Shown here piece by piece: positions 16,740-24,411 of a stretch of 64,000 nt of DNA. Made by a program: the position numbers and the translations under genes. The stretch is from an uncultured Eubacteriales bacterium. GTDB lineage: Bacteria > Bacillota > Clostridia > Oscillospirales > Acutalibacteraceae. The DNA lies in assembly GCA_934489895.1 (NCBI GenBank), contig CAKSST010000001.1:62001-126000 (forward strand). Reading direction: 5' to 3'. Under the pieces are notes generated by a model. The model saw only the letters and a program-made list of their open reading frames with translations, made no database searches and was not told the DNA's origin. Position 1 is the stretch's first letter. Every line of letters starts with the position of its first letter.

Positions 16740-16814
16740 ATGGCAAACTTTTTTGAAAAATTAGTAAGAGCAAATTTTCGTTTCGGACGAATGTGTAGAT
16801 GTATGATGAAGTAA
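16740..16814 (+). CDS. Leader peptide, 24 aa, ending in a Cys/Met cluster
   Basis: A short open frame in the 5' leader of the metY operon, with a good ribosome binding site (GAAGGTG). The peptide starts MANFFEKLVRAN and ends GRMCRCMMK; it has two Cys and three Met codons within the last eight. It lies just before genes for homocysteine/methionine and cysteine synthesis. The codon cluster suggests a ribosome-stalling leader that senses Cys- or Met-tRNA, as known for CRC-type cysteine leaders in other bacteria. No clear terminator is seen between it and metY, so the mechanism is open. Confidence 0.6.
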   Translation: MANFFEKLVRANFRFGRMCRCMMK

Positions 16815-16865
16815 AAACAAAACTTTTACATTAAACATTCAATAACGAAAGGAAACTAATTAATT

Positions 16866-18149
16866 ATGCATGATTATAAATTTGAAACTTTACAGCTTCA
16901 TGTAGGGCAGGAAGTACCTGACCCCGCTACCGATGCACGAGCGGTGCCGATTTATCAAACAACATCTTATGTGTTTAAAAACTCTGCTCACGCGGCAGCC
17001 CGCTTTGGTCTTGCCGACGCAGGAAACATTTACGGCAGACTTACCAACACCACACAGGATGTGCTTGAAAAACGCGTTGCGGCCCTTGAAGGCGGCGTTG
17101 CGGCTTTGGCACTGGCTTCGGGCGCTGCGGCAATTACATACACCCTTGAGGCTCTTGGTCAGAACGGCGGCCATTTTGTTGCGCAAAAAACCATTTACGG
17201 CGGCAGTTACAATCTGATGGCACACACTTTACCAAACTTTGGCATTACCGCTTCTTTTGTCAATATACACGATTTGACTGAGGTTGAAGCGGCTATACAG
17301 GATAATACAAGAGCAATTTATATTGAAACGCTTGGAAACCCCAATAGCGATATTCCTGATATTGACGCATTGTCAGCTCTTGCCCACAAATATGGCTTGC
17401 CGCTTGTTGTTGATAACACCTTCGCAACGCCTTATCTTATCCGTCCCATTGAGCACGGAGCTGATGTTGTGGTGCATTCGGCTACAAAGTTCCTTGGCGG
17501 TCACGGTACAACTCTTGGCGGCATTATAGTTGACTCGGGTAAATTTGATTGGGCGGCAAGCGGAAAGTATCCTGCAATTGCCGAGCCTAACCCCAGCTAT
17601 CACGGCATCTCCTTTGTGAAATCGGCAGGCCCCGCGGCGTTTGTAACTTATATACGCGCTATATTGCTACGTGATACAGGTGCAACTCTTTCGCCCTTTG
17701 CAGCATTTTTGCTTTTGCAGGGTATCGAAACTTTGTCGCTGCGTATTGAACGCCATGCCGAAAACACAAAGAAAGTTGTAGAGTTTTTGAGCAAGCATCC
17801 GCTGGTGGAAAAGGTTAATCATCCGTCTTTAGCGGATCACCCCGACAATGCACTGTATCGGAAATACTTCCAAAGCGGCGGCGGATCAATATTTACCTTT
17901 GAGATAAAGGGCGGGGTAGAGCAAGCACACAAGTTTATTGATAGCTTGGAGATATTTTCTTTGCTTGCCAACGTTGCCGATGCCAAGAGTTTGGTTATCC
18001 ATCCAGCGACAACTACCCACAGTCAGTTAACCAAAGAAGAACTGATTGATCAGGGTATAAAGCAAAATACAATCCGTTTATCTATCGGTACAGAACATAT
18101 TGATGATATAATTGCGGATTTAGAAAAAGGATTTGATGCAATACAATGA
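16866..18149 (+). CDS. metY: O-acetylhomoserine sulfhydrylase (aminocarboxypropyltransferase)
   Basis: PLP enzyme of the Cys/Met metabolism family. It makes homocysteine from O-acetylhomoserine and sulfide, directly assimilating sulfur. The PLP lysine is K208 in HSATKFLGGHG; the YGRLTNTT motif and the ASGAAAI stretch are typical of the MetY subgroup. Its 427 residues match MetY and are longer than MetB/MetC. The ribosome binding site is GAAAGG. It ends in an ATGA overlap with the ECF gene. The promoter, palindromes and leader peptide upstream suggest regulation by sulfur amino acid status. Confidence 0.95.
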   Translation: MHDYKFETLQLHVGQEVPDPATDARAVPIYQTTSYVFKNSAHAAARFGLADAGNIYGRLTNTTQDVLEKRVAALEGGVAALALASGAAAITYTLEALGQNGGHFVAQKTIYGGSYNLMAHTLPNFGITASFVNIHDLTEVEAAIQDNTRAIYIETLGNPNSDIPDIDALSALAHKYGLPLVVDNTFATPYLIRPIEHGADVVVHSATKFLGGHGTTLGGIIVDSGKFDWAASGKYPAIAEPNPSYHGISFVKSAGPAAFVTYIRAILLRDTGATLSPFAAFLLLQGIETLSLRIERHAENTKKVVEFLSKHPLVEKVNHPSLADHPDNALYRKYFQSGGGSIFTFEIKGGVEQAHKFIDSLEIFSLLANVADAKSLVIHPATTTHSQLTKEELIDQGIKQNTIRLSIGTEHIDDIIADLEKGFDAIQ

Positions 18150-18655
18150 AAACAACAACACAAAAGGTAGTAATTTCTGCTATGTTTGCCGCCCTTGTTT
18201 GCGTGGCAACAATGATTATTAAAATACCGTCACCGCTCAAAGGGTATATTAATTTGGGCGACCCCATAGTATTGCTGTGTGGCTGGATACTGCCGCCCGG
18301 ATACGCATTTTTGGCGGCGGGTATAGGCTCTGCGTTGGCAGATGTTTTTGCGGGATATATGACCTATGCGCCTGTAACTTTTGTTATAAAGGGACTGATG
18401 GCAATAATAGCATATTGCGGTTACATTTTGCTTTCAAAAAGGACAAAGAGCTTTGCGGCAAGACTGTTAAGCAGTACACTGGCAGAAGCCGTAATGATTT
18501 TGGGATACTTTTTATTTGAAGGTATAATGTACGGTTTTGCGCCGTCTGTCGTTAATATTCCCGCAAACGCGGTGCAGGGTTTAGCAGGAATAATTTTTGG
18601 AATTATACTGATAAAAGTTTTTGAAAAACAAAACGTTATACAAATACTTAAATAG
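18146..18655 (+). CDS. ECF transporter S component (vitamin-type substrate-binding membrane protein)
   Basis: A 169-residue membrane protein with about five to six helices. The stretch GYINLGDPIVLLCGW and the GSALADVFAGYM segment are typical of ECF-type S components (DUF1393/HmpT-like group), which bind a micronutrient and borrow the shared EcfAAT energising module. That module is not in this window. The gene overlaps metY by 4 nt and precedes cysK. Both neighbours need PLP, so vitamin B6 is one possible substrate, but this is only inference; another sulfur-related micronutrient is also possible. Confidence 0.82.
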   Translation: MKTTTQKVVISAMFAALVCVATMIIKIPSPLKGYINLGDPIVLLCGWILPPGYAFLAAGIGSALADVFAGYMTYAPVTFVIKGLMAIIAYCGYILLSKRTKSFAARLLSSTLAEAVMILGYFLFEGIMYGFAPSVVNIPANAVQGLAGIIFGIILIKVFEKQNVIQILK

Positions 18656-18669
18656 TTGGGTGATTTGTT

Positions 18670-19599
18670 ATGAAAATATATAAAAGTGCAGCGGATATTA
18701 TAGGAAAAACTCCGCTTTTAGAGCTTTCAGGTATAGAAAAGGAATATGGTCTTAAAGCGAGAATACTTGCAAAGCTTGAGTATTTAAATCCCGCAGGTTC
18801 TGTTAAAGACCGCATTGCAAAGTCAATAATTGACGATGCGGAAAAAAAAGGCAAATTAAAGCCAAATTCAGTAATTATTGAACCTACAAGCGGTAATACA
18901 GGTATAGGCCTTGCTTCTGTTGCGGCGGCACGCGGATACCGCATTATACTTGTAATGCCCGAAACAATGTCGGTTGAGCGCCGAAGCTTGATGAAAGCCT
19001 ATGGTGCCGAGCTGGTTCTGACCGACGGTGCAAAGGGAATGAAGGGCGCTATTGAAAAGGCCGACGAGTTGGCTGCAAGCATTCCAGACAGTTTTATTGC
19101 AGGACAGTTTATTAATCCCGCAAACCCTAAAGCGCATTTTGAAACCACGGGTCCTGAAATATATGAAGATACCGACGGACAGGTTGATATATTTGTGGCG
19201 GGTGTCGGTACGGGAGGTACCGTTACCGGCGTTGGCGAATATTTAAAATCTAAAAATGCTGATGTTAAGGTGGTGGCGGTTGAGCCGGCATCCTCTGCGG
19301 TGCTTTCCACGGGTGTGGCAGGTGCGCACAAAATTCAGGGTATAGGCGCGGGCTTTGTACCTCAGGTGCTTAACACAAGTGTTTATGATGAAATAATAGC
19401 TGTAGAAAATGATGATGCCTTTGCAACCGGAAAGCTTATAGGACAAAAAGAAGGTGTCCTTGTAGGTATTTCCTCTGGCGCTGCGGCGTGGGCTGCAATA
19501 GAGCTTGCAAAGCGGCCTGAAAACGAAGGCAAAACCATTGTGGTTTTATTGCCTGATACGGGTGACAGATATCTTTCAACACCACTTTTTGCTGAATAG
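18670..19599 (+). CDS. cysK: Cysteine synthase (O-acetylserine sulfhydrylase)
   Basis: PLP enzyme making cysteine from O-acetylserine and sulfide. The PLP lysine is K46 in PAGSVKDR, the substrate loop is PTSGNTGIG, and the phosphate-binding glycine loop is GVGTGGT. Its 309 residues match CysK. It is the last gene of the metY-ECF-cysK unit, closed by a strong terminator at 19605. Together with metY it assimilates sulfide into both cysteine and homocysteine. Confidence 0.95.
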   Translation: MKIYKSAADIIGKTPLLELSGIEKEYGLKARILAKLEYLNPAGSVKDRIAKSIIDDAEKKGKLKPNSVIIEPTSGNTGIGLASVAAARGYRIILVMPETMSVERRSLMKAYGAELVLTDGAKGMKGAIEKADELAASIPDSFIAGQFINPANPKAHFETTGPEIYEDTDGQVDIFVAGVGTGGTVTGVGEYLKSKNADVKVVAVEPASSAVLSTGVAGAHKIQGIGAGFVPQVLNTSVYDEIIAVENDDAFATGKLIGQKEGVLVGISSGAAAWAAIELAKRPENEGKTIVVLLPDTGDRYLSTPLFAE

Positions 19600-19604
19600 A
19601 ATAT

Positions 19605-19641
19605 AACCGGTGCTTAAAATATTTTAAGCACCGGTTTTTGT
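19605..19641 (+). terminator. Terminator after cysK
   Basis: AACCGGTGCTTAAAAT (19605-19620) and its exact complement at 19621-19636 form a 16-bp palindrome followed by a T run. Confidence 0.9.
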
Positions 19642-19654
19642 TTTTATAAATATC

Positions 19655-19683
19655 TTGATTACCTACCATAACGGTGGTATAAT
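19655..19683 (+). promoter_or_regulatory. Promoter of the metF-metH unit with an ACCTACC half-site
   Basis: TTGATT (19655-19660) and TATAAT (19678-19683) are spaced by 17 nt. The spacer holds TTACCTACC (19659-19667) and an imperfect GGTGGT complement (19673-19678). These resemble the palindromes at the metY promoter. Confidence 0.65.
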
Positions 19684-19714
19684 TAAAAAAAACAATACAA
19701 GAAGGTCTTGTTTT

Positions 19715-20593
19715 ATGAAAATCAGCGAATTACTTAAAAATGAAACTCTTTCTTTATCCTTTGAGGTTTTTCCGCCCAAAACTGAAACAACGTTTGAAAG
19801 TGTGAAAAATGCCACTCAAGAAATTGCAAAGCTGTATCCGTCATTTATGAGCGTTACATACGGCGCAGGCGGCGGTACAAGCAAATATACTCTTGATATT
19901 GCAAAGAACATCAAAGCGGTTTACGGTGTGCCTACTTTGGCTCACTTAACCTGCGTTTCTTCAACGCGCAAGACCGTACGCGAAAGAATAGAAGATATTA
20001 AAGCGGCGGGCATAGAAAATGTTATGGCTTTACGCGGTGATATACCTGCCTCGATGGAAAATTCAGACAGTGGCGATTGGGATTATAAAAACGCTATAGA
20101 GCTTGTGCGTGAACTTAAAGAATCAAACGCTGATTTTTGTATAGGCGGTGCCTGTTATCCTGAAATACATCCCGAAAGCGCCGACCAAAAGACTGATATA
20201 AAATATTTAAAAGAAAAGGTTGACGCCGGTTGTGACTTTTTGACAACTCAGATGTTTTTTGATAATAATCTGCTGTATAATTTCCTTTACAAAATTCGCG
20301 AAGCAGGTATAACCGTGCCTGTAATACCCGGCATTATGCCTATTACAAATGCAAATCAGGTTGCAAGGTCAATAAAGCTTTCCGGATCGTTTATGCCACA
20401 GAGATTTAAAAGTCTTGTTGATAAATTCGGTCACGATCCCGATGCAATGAAGCAGGCGGGAATAGCCTACGCTACCGACCAGATTATTGACTTGTTTGCA
20501 AACGGCATAACCAATATTCACATTTATTCAATGAACAAGCCGGATGTTGCAGCAAAAATAAAAGAAAATCTTTCGGATATTTTAGGAAAATGA
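19715..20593 (+). CDS. metF: 5,10-methylenetetrahydrofolate reductase
   Basis: TIM-barrel enzyme that reduces methylene-THF to methyl-THF, the methyl donor for methionine synthase. Typical motifs are SFEVFPPKTE near the N-terminus, VTYGAGGGT, and ALRGDIP with the catalytic-region Asp. The Cys-Tyr-Pro-Glu stretch GGACYPEIHPE is also typical. I chose ATG 19715, giving 292 residues starting MKISELLK, because AAGAAGG precedes it at the right distance; an upstream in-frame start at 19655 lies inside the promoter. The stop overlaps the next gene by 4 nt. Confidence 0.95.
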   Translation: MKISELLKNETLSLSFEVFPPKTETTFESVKNATQEIAKLYPSFMSVTYGAGGGTSKYTLDIAKNIKAVYGVPTLAHLTCVSSTRKTVRERIEDIKAAGIENVMALRGDIPASMENSDSGDWDYKNAIELVRELKESNADFCIGGACYPEIHPESADQKTDIKYLKEKVDAGCDFLTTQMFFDNNLLYNFLYKIREAGITVPVIPGIMPITNANQVARSIKLSGSFMPQRFKSLVDKFGHDPDAMKQAGIAYATDQIIDLFANGITNIHIYSMNKPDVAAKIKENLSDILGK

Positions 20594-21198
20594 GTGCTGT
20601 GGTTTTAATAAAATCTTATACGCATCCGCCCATTTGCAAAAATGAAATATTACGCTATGCAGGCTGCAAGCAGGAAAACAGTGAGATAAATGCTTTGATT
20701 GACGCTTGCATTAAAGAGGCCCAAAGTAAACTAACCTACAAGGTTTGTTACTGCGAGCTTTGCGTGGATATAAACGGTGATGTTTGCAATTTTGGCGAAT
20801 TTTGTGTTAAATCAAATAATCTTGCCGTAAACCTTGCGGGATGCAAAAAAGTAATACTTTTTGCCGCAACTATAGGCATGGAGTACGATCGACTTATAGC
20901 AAAATATTCCCGTATTGCGCCTTCAAAGATGCTTGTTTTTCAAGCTTTAGGCGCTGAGCGGGTTGAGGCGCTTTGCGATACTTTTTGTGAGGATGTTGCA
21001 AAAGAACAGCAAATGAATGCGCGCCAGCGCTTCAGTCCGGGATATGGGGATTTGAAGCTTAGCACACAGAAAGATATTTTTAATGTGCTTGACTGTTCAA
21101 AGTATATAGGAATATTTTTAAATGACAGTTTGCTTATGACACCCTCAAAATCGGTTACGGCATTTATGGGATTAAAATCTGATGGTGGAAGTTTATGA
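20590..21198 (+). CDS. Stand-alone cobalamin-dependent methionine synthase reactivation-domain protein
   Basis: A 202-residue protein resembling the S-adenosylmethionine-binding reactivation domain that forms the C-terminus of E. coli MetH. The RFSPGYGDLKLSTQ motif around residue 152 corresponds to that domain's conserved R-x-S-x-G-Y segment. It is predicted to reductively remethylate oxidised cob(II)alamin on the adjacent MetH, which lacks this domain. The gene overlaps metF and metH by 4 nt on each side (ATGA), so the three are translationally coupled. The electron donor is not visible here. Confidence 0.85.
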   Translation: MSAVVLIKSYTHPPICKNEILRYAGCKQENSEINALIDACIKEAQSKLTYKVCYCELCVDINGDVCNFGEFCVKSNNLAVNLAGCKKVILFAATIGMEYDRLIAKYSRIAPSKMLVFQALGAERVEALCDTFCEDVAKEQQMNARQRFSPGYGDLKLSTQKDIFNVLDCSKYIGIFLNDSLLMTPSKSVTAFMGLKSDGGSL

Positions 21199-23600
21199 AT
21201 TTTAAAGAATACTTAAAGGATAATATTATCATTTTAGACGGCGGTATGGGTACGCTGCTGCAACAGCAGGGACTGGGCGCCGGCGAACAGCCTGAGCGGT
21301 GGAATATTACACATCCCGATGTCATAACAAAAATACATAAAAGTTATTTTGATGCGGGCAGCAATGTTGTCTGCACAAATACTTTTGGTGCTAATTTATT
21401 TAAATTTGAGATATCTGAGCTTGAAGAGATTATTGAAGCAGCTGTACGCAATGCTAAAGCTGCCAAAGAGCAAAGCGCATCACAAAATGAAAAATTTATT
21501 GCCCTTGACATTGGTCCGTCAGGTAAACTTTTAAAACCTCTTGGTGACCTTGGCTATGAAGAAGCGGTGAGCGTATTTGCCAAAACTGTGAAGCTTGGCG
21601 CAAAATGCGGTGTTGACCTTATTGTTATTGAAACAATGAACGATAGCTATGAAACCAAAGCCGCCCTGCTTGCCGCAAAAGAAAACTGCAATTTGCCCGT
21701 AATAGTTTCCAATGCTTACGGGGAAGACGGTAAATTAATGACAGGAGCAACCCCTGCCGCAATGGTGGCTATGCTGGAGGGCATGGGTGCCGATGTAATA
21801 GGCGCTAACTGCTCTTTAGGACCAAAACAGCTGCGCGGCGTGGCAATGGAATTGCTAGAAAACGCATCTGTTCCTGTGATGTTAAAACCCAATGCGGGTT
21901 TGCCTAAGCCGGTAAACGGAAAAACAGTTTTTAATGTCACAGCTGCTGAGTTTGCGGCAGAGGTTGGCGATATTGTTAAAGCCGGGGTACGCGTTGCTGG
22001 CGGTTGCTGCGGTACTGCGCCCGAATATATAAAAGAACTTAATGCAATAATAGGAGGGCTTGAGCCTGTACCGATTGAAGATAAAAATATAACGGTGGTA
22101 TCTTCATATACTCACGCGGTAAAATTTGGCAGAGTACCTGTGCTTATAGGAGAGCGCATTAATCCTACAGGCAAAAAACGCTTTAAACAGGCATTAATTG
22201 AAAATGATATTAACTATATTCTTGCTGAGGGGGTAAACCAGAAGGAAAAAGGCGTTCATATTTTAGATGTTAATGTAGGTTTGCCTGATATTGACGAGGT
22301 AAAAATGCTTGAAAACACGGTTTGTGAGCTGCAGGCGGTAAGTAATCTGCCCTTGCAGATTGATACGTCTGATGTTGACGCGATGGAAAAGGCGTTGCGC
22401 ATATATAACGGTAAGGCTATGATAAACTCTGTGAACGGCAAGCGTGAAAGCATGGAAAGCATATTCCCGTTGGTTAAAAAATACGGCGGTGTGGTTGTTG
22501 CGCTTACCCTTGATGAAAGAGGTATTCCCGAGGATGCAAACGGCAGAGTGGAGATTGCAAAAAAAATACTTGCTACTGCCAAAGAGTACGGCATTGAAAA
22601 AAAGAATATTGTTTTTGATACTCTTGCTATGACTATAAGTGCTGATAATACTGCTGCAGTACACACGCTTGAGGCACTCAGACGCATTAAAAACGAGCTT
22701 GGATGTCACACCTCACTTGGGGTATCTAATGTTTCTTTCGGTTTGCCTTGTCGTGATGCAGTTAACAGTACGTTTTTTACAATGTGTCTGCAAAACGGTA
22801 TGAGCGCCGCTATTATGAACCCTTATTCTGTCGATATGATGAGAGCCTACTACACATATAATGCTCTTAAAGGTCTTGATGAAAACTGTGTTGAATACAT
22901 CAATGCGGCTGAAGGTTTTGAGGCGGCAACCGCAACAGTTATTGAGCGGAAGCAGGATGCTGAGCAAGGCGGTTCACAGTTGCAGCAGGCGGTTATTAAA
23001 GGCTTTAAGGATAAAGCTGCTAAATTAACAAAGGAGCTGCTTTTAACTGCTAAACCCTTGGATATTGTAAATGAGGAGATTATCCCCGCGCTTAATATTG
23101 TGGGTGAGGGCTTTGAAGATAAAACCATGTATTTGCCGCAACTGTTAATGAGCGCCGAAGCCGCAAAAAGCGCTTTTGAAGAAATAAAAGACGCATTATT
23201 GGGAGAACAGAACAGTACGGCAAAGGGAAGCTTTGTAATTGCAACGGTACACGGGGATATTCACGACATTGGAAAAAACATTGTTAAGCTTTTGCTTGAA
23301 AATTATGGATTTGATGTAATAGATTTAGGCAAGGATGTTCCGCCTGAAACAATTGTTGAAAAAGTAGTAGAGCGCCATGTGCCAATGGTGGGATTGAGCG
23401 CTTTGATGACCACAACAGTACCTGCCATGGAAGAAACCATAAAGCTTTTGCGGGAAAAAGCACCCTGGTGTAAGGTGATAGTGGGCGGTGCTGTGTTAAC
23501 GCAGGAATATTCAGACAAAATCGGCGCCGATAAATATGCAAAGGATGCTATGGAGGCTGTCCGTTATGCACAGATAATAACTGACGGAGGAGCAAGATAA
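21195..23600 (+). CDS. metH: Cobalamin-dependent methionine synthase lacking the reactivation domain
   Basis: Transfers methyl from methyl-THF through cobalamin to homocysteine. Domains in order: homocysteine-binding barrel (about 1-290; zinc ligands in GANCSLG and GGCCGT), pterin-binding barrel (about 305-570; IGERINPTGKK), B12 cap (about 590-675), and Rossmann B12 domain with the base-off motif DIHDIGKNIV near residue 687-696, where His binds cobalt. At 801 residues it is about 400 shorter than E. coli MetH because the activation domain is a separate protein just upstream. It is followed with a 1-nt overlap by an Rrf2 regulator. Confidence 0.96.
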   Translation: MNFKEYLKDNIIILDGGMGTLLQQQGLGAGEQPERWNITHPDVITKIHKSYFDAGSNVVCTNTFGANLFKFEISELEEIIEAAVRNAKAAKEQSASQNEKFIALDIGPSGKLLKPLGDLGYEEAVSVFAKTVKLGAKCGVDLIVIETMNDSYETKAALLAAKENCNLPVIVSNAYGEDGKLMTGATPAAMVAMLEGMGADVIGANCSLGPKQLRGVAMELLENASVPVMLKPNAGLPKPVNGKTVFNVTAAEFAAEVGDIVKAGVRVAGGCCGTAPEYIKELNAIIGGLEPVPIEDKNITVVSSYTHAVKFGRVPVLIGERINPTGKKRFKQALIENDINYILAEGVNQKEKGVHILDVNVGLPDIDEVKMLENTVCELQAVSNLPLQIDTSDVDAMEKALRIYNGKAMINSVNGKRESMESIFPLVKKYGGVVVALTLDERGIPEDANGRVEIAKKILATAKEYGIEKKNIVFDTLAMTISADNTAAVHTLEALRRIKNELGCHTSLGVSNVSFGLPCRDAVNSTFFTMCLQNGMSAAIMNPYSVDMMRAYYTYNALKGLDENCVEYINAAEGFEAATATVIERKQDAEQGGSQLQQAVIKGFKDKAAKLTKELLLTAKPLDIVNEEIIPALNIVGEGFEDKTMYLPQLLMSAEAAKSAFEEIKDALLGEQNSTAKGSFVIATVHGDIHDIGKNIVKLLLENYGFDVIDLGKDVPPETIVEKVVERHVPMVGLSALMTTTVPAMEETIKLLREKAPWCKVIVGGAVLTQEYSDKIGADKYAKDAMEAVRYAQIITDGGAR

Positions 23601-24001
23601 TGCTGATTTCTACAAGGGGACGTTATGCGCTGCGTGTGCTGCTTGATCTTGCGAAAAACCAGACAGACGGATATGTTGCAATGAAAAAGGTTGCTGAGCG
23701 CCAGGATTTACCGCTGAAATATATTGAGAAGATTATGCCTGTGCTTTCAAAAAACAATTATGTTGAGGGTGTGCACGGCAAGGGCGGAGGATACCGCCTG
23801 GCAAAAGACCCCAAGGATTATAAAGTGGGGGACATTTTGAGGCTTGCAGAGGGTGATTTGGCGCCCGTAGCCTGTCTTAGCTGTGATGCAAAGGCGTGCA
23901 AGCGGGCGGACTACTGTCAGACTCTGCCGATGTGGAAAGAGTTTCACAATATGGTTAATGATTATTTTGACGGCATAACTCTTGCGGACCTGATGAAATA
24001 A
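23600..24001 (+). CDS. Rrf2-family transcriptional regulator
   Basis: A 133-residue winged-helix repressor of the Rrf2/IscR/CymR family. The N-terminus STRGRYALRVLLDLA and the wing GVHGKGGGYRLAK are diagnostic. A cysteine cluster, CLSCDAKACKRADYC at about residues 93-107, could hold an Fe-S cluster or sense redox or sulfur, as in some family members. It is the last gene of the metF-metH unit (TAATG overlap) and probably regulates sulfur amino acid genes; the shared ACCTAC palindromes at the metY and metF promoters are candidate sites. Whether it senses cysteine metabolites like CymR or Fe-S like IscR is open. Confidence 0.9.
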   Translation: MLISTRGRYALRVLLDLAKNQTDGYVAMKKVAERQDLPLKYIEKIMPVLSKNNYVEGVHGKGGGYRLAKDPKDYKVGDILRLAEGDLAPVACLSCDAKACKRADYCQTLPMWKEFHNMVNDYFDGITLADLMK

Positions 24002-24003
24002 TA

Positions 24004-24328
24004 AGTCTGCTGCGATAGGCGAAAAGTGGTTAGATGATAAAAATGTTGAATATGAGCTTCGGGATATTAAAGCAGACAATCCAACACTTGATGAATTGAC
24101 TGAGGGCATAAGATAAGTTGTCTGCCTTTAACGAAGTTCTTCAACACAAGAGGGTTGCTTTGTAAATCATTAGACCTTAAAAATAAACTGCCCGAAATGA
24201 GCGATAAAGACATGCTTGAACTGCTCTCAACCAACGGGATGCTTATTAAAAGACCCCTGCTTGCAGGTGACGGTTTTGTTCCTGTTGGTTTCAGAAAAGC
24301 TGAGTGGATATTAAAAAATAACAAATGA
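24004..24328 (+). pseudogene. Decayed ArsC/Spx-family (arsenate reductase-like) gene
   Basis: Conceptual translation of two frames gives most of an ArsC/Spx-like thioredoxin-fold protein: WLDDKNVEYELRDIKADNPT, then after a frameshift near 24110 HKISCLPLTKFFNT, LDLKNKLPEMSDKDML, GMLIKRPLL and VGFRKAEW. The N-terminal part with the CxxC or CX5R active site is missing and there is no start codon. It is a remnant lying directly behind the Rrf2 gene and ending before a terminator at 24331. Confidence 0.8.
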
Positions 24329-24330
24329 TA

Positions 24331-24360
24331 AAGCGACGGTTTCCCGTCGCTTTTGTTTTG
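24331..24360 (+). terminator. Terminator after the ArsC-like remnant
   Basis: AAGCGACGG (24331-24339) pairs with CCGTCGCTT (24344-24352), followed by T-rich sequence. Confidence 0.85.
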
Positions 24361-24411
24361 AATAAGCTTATATTATTTTGTGAATGATAAAACAAAAAAC
24401 AGGAGTTTTAT

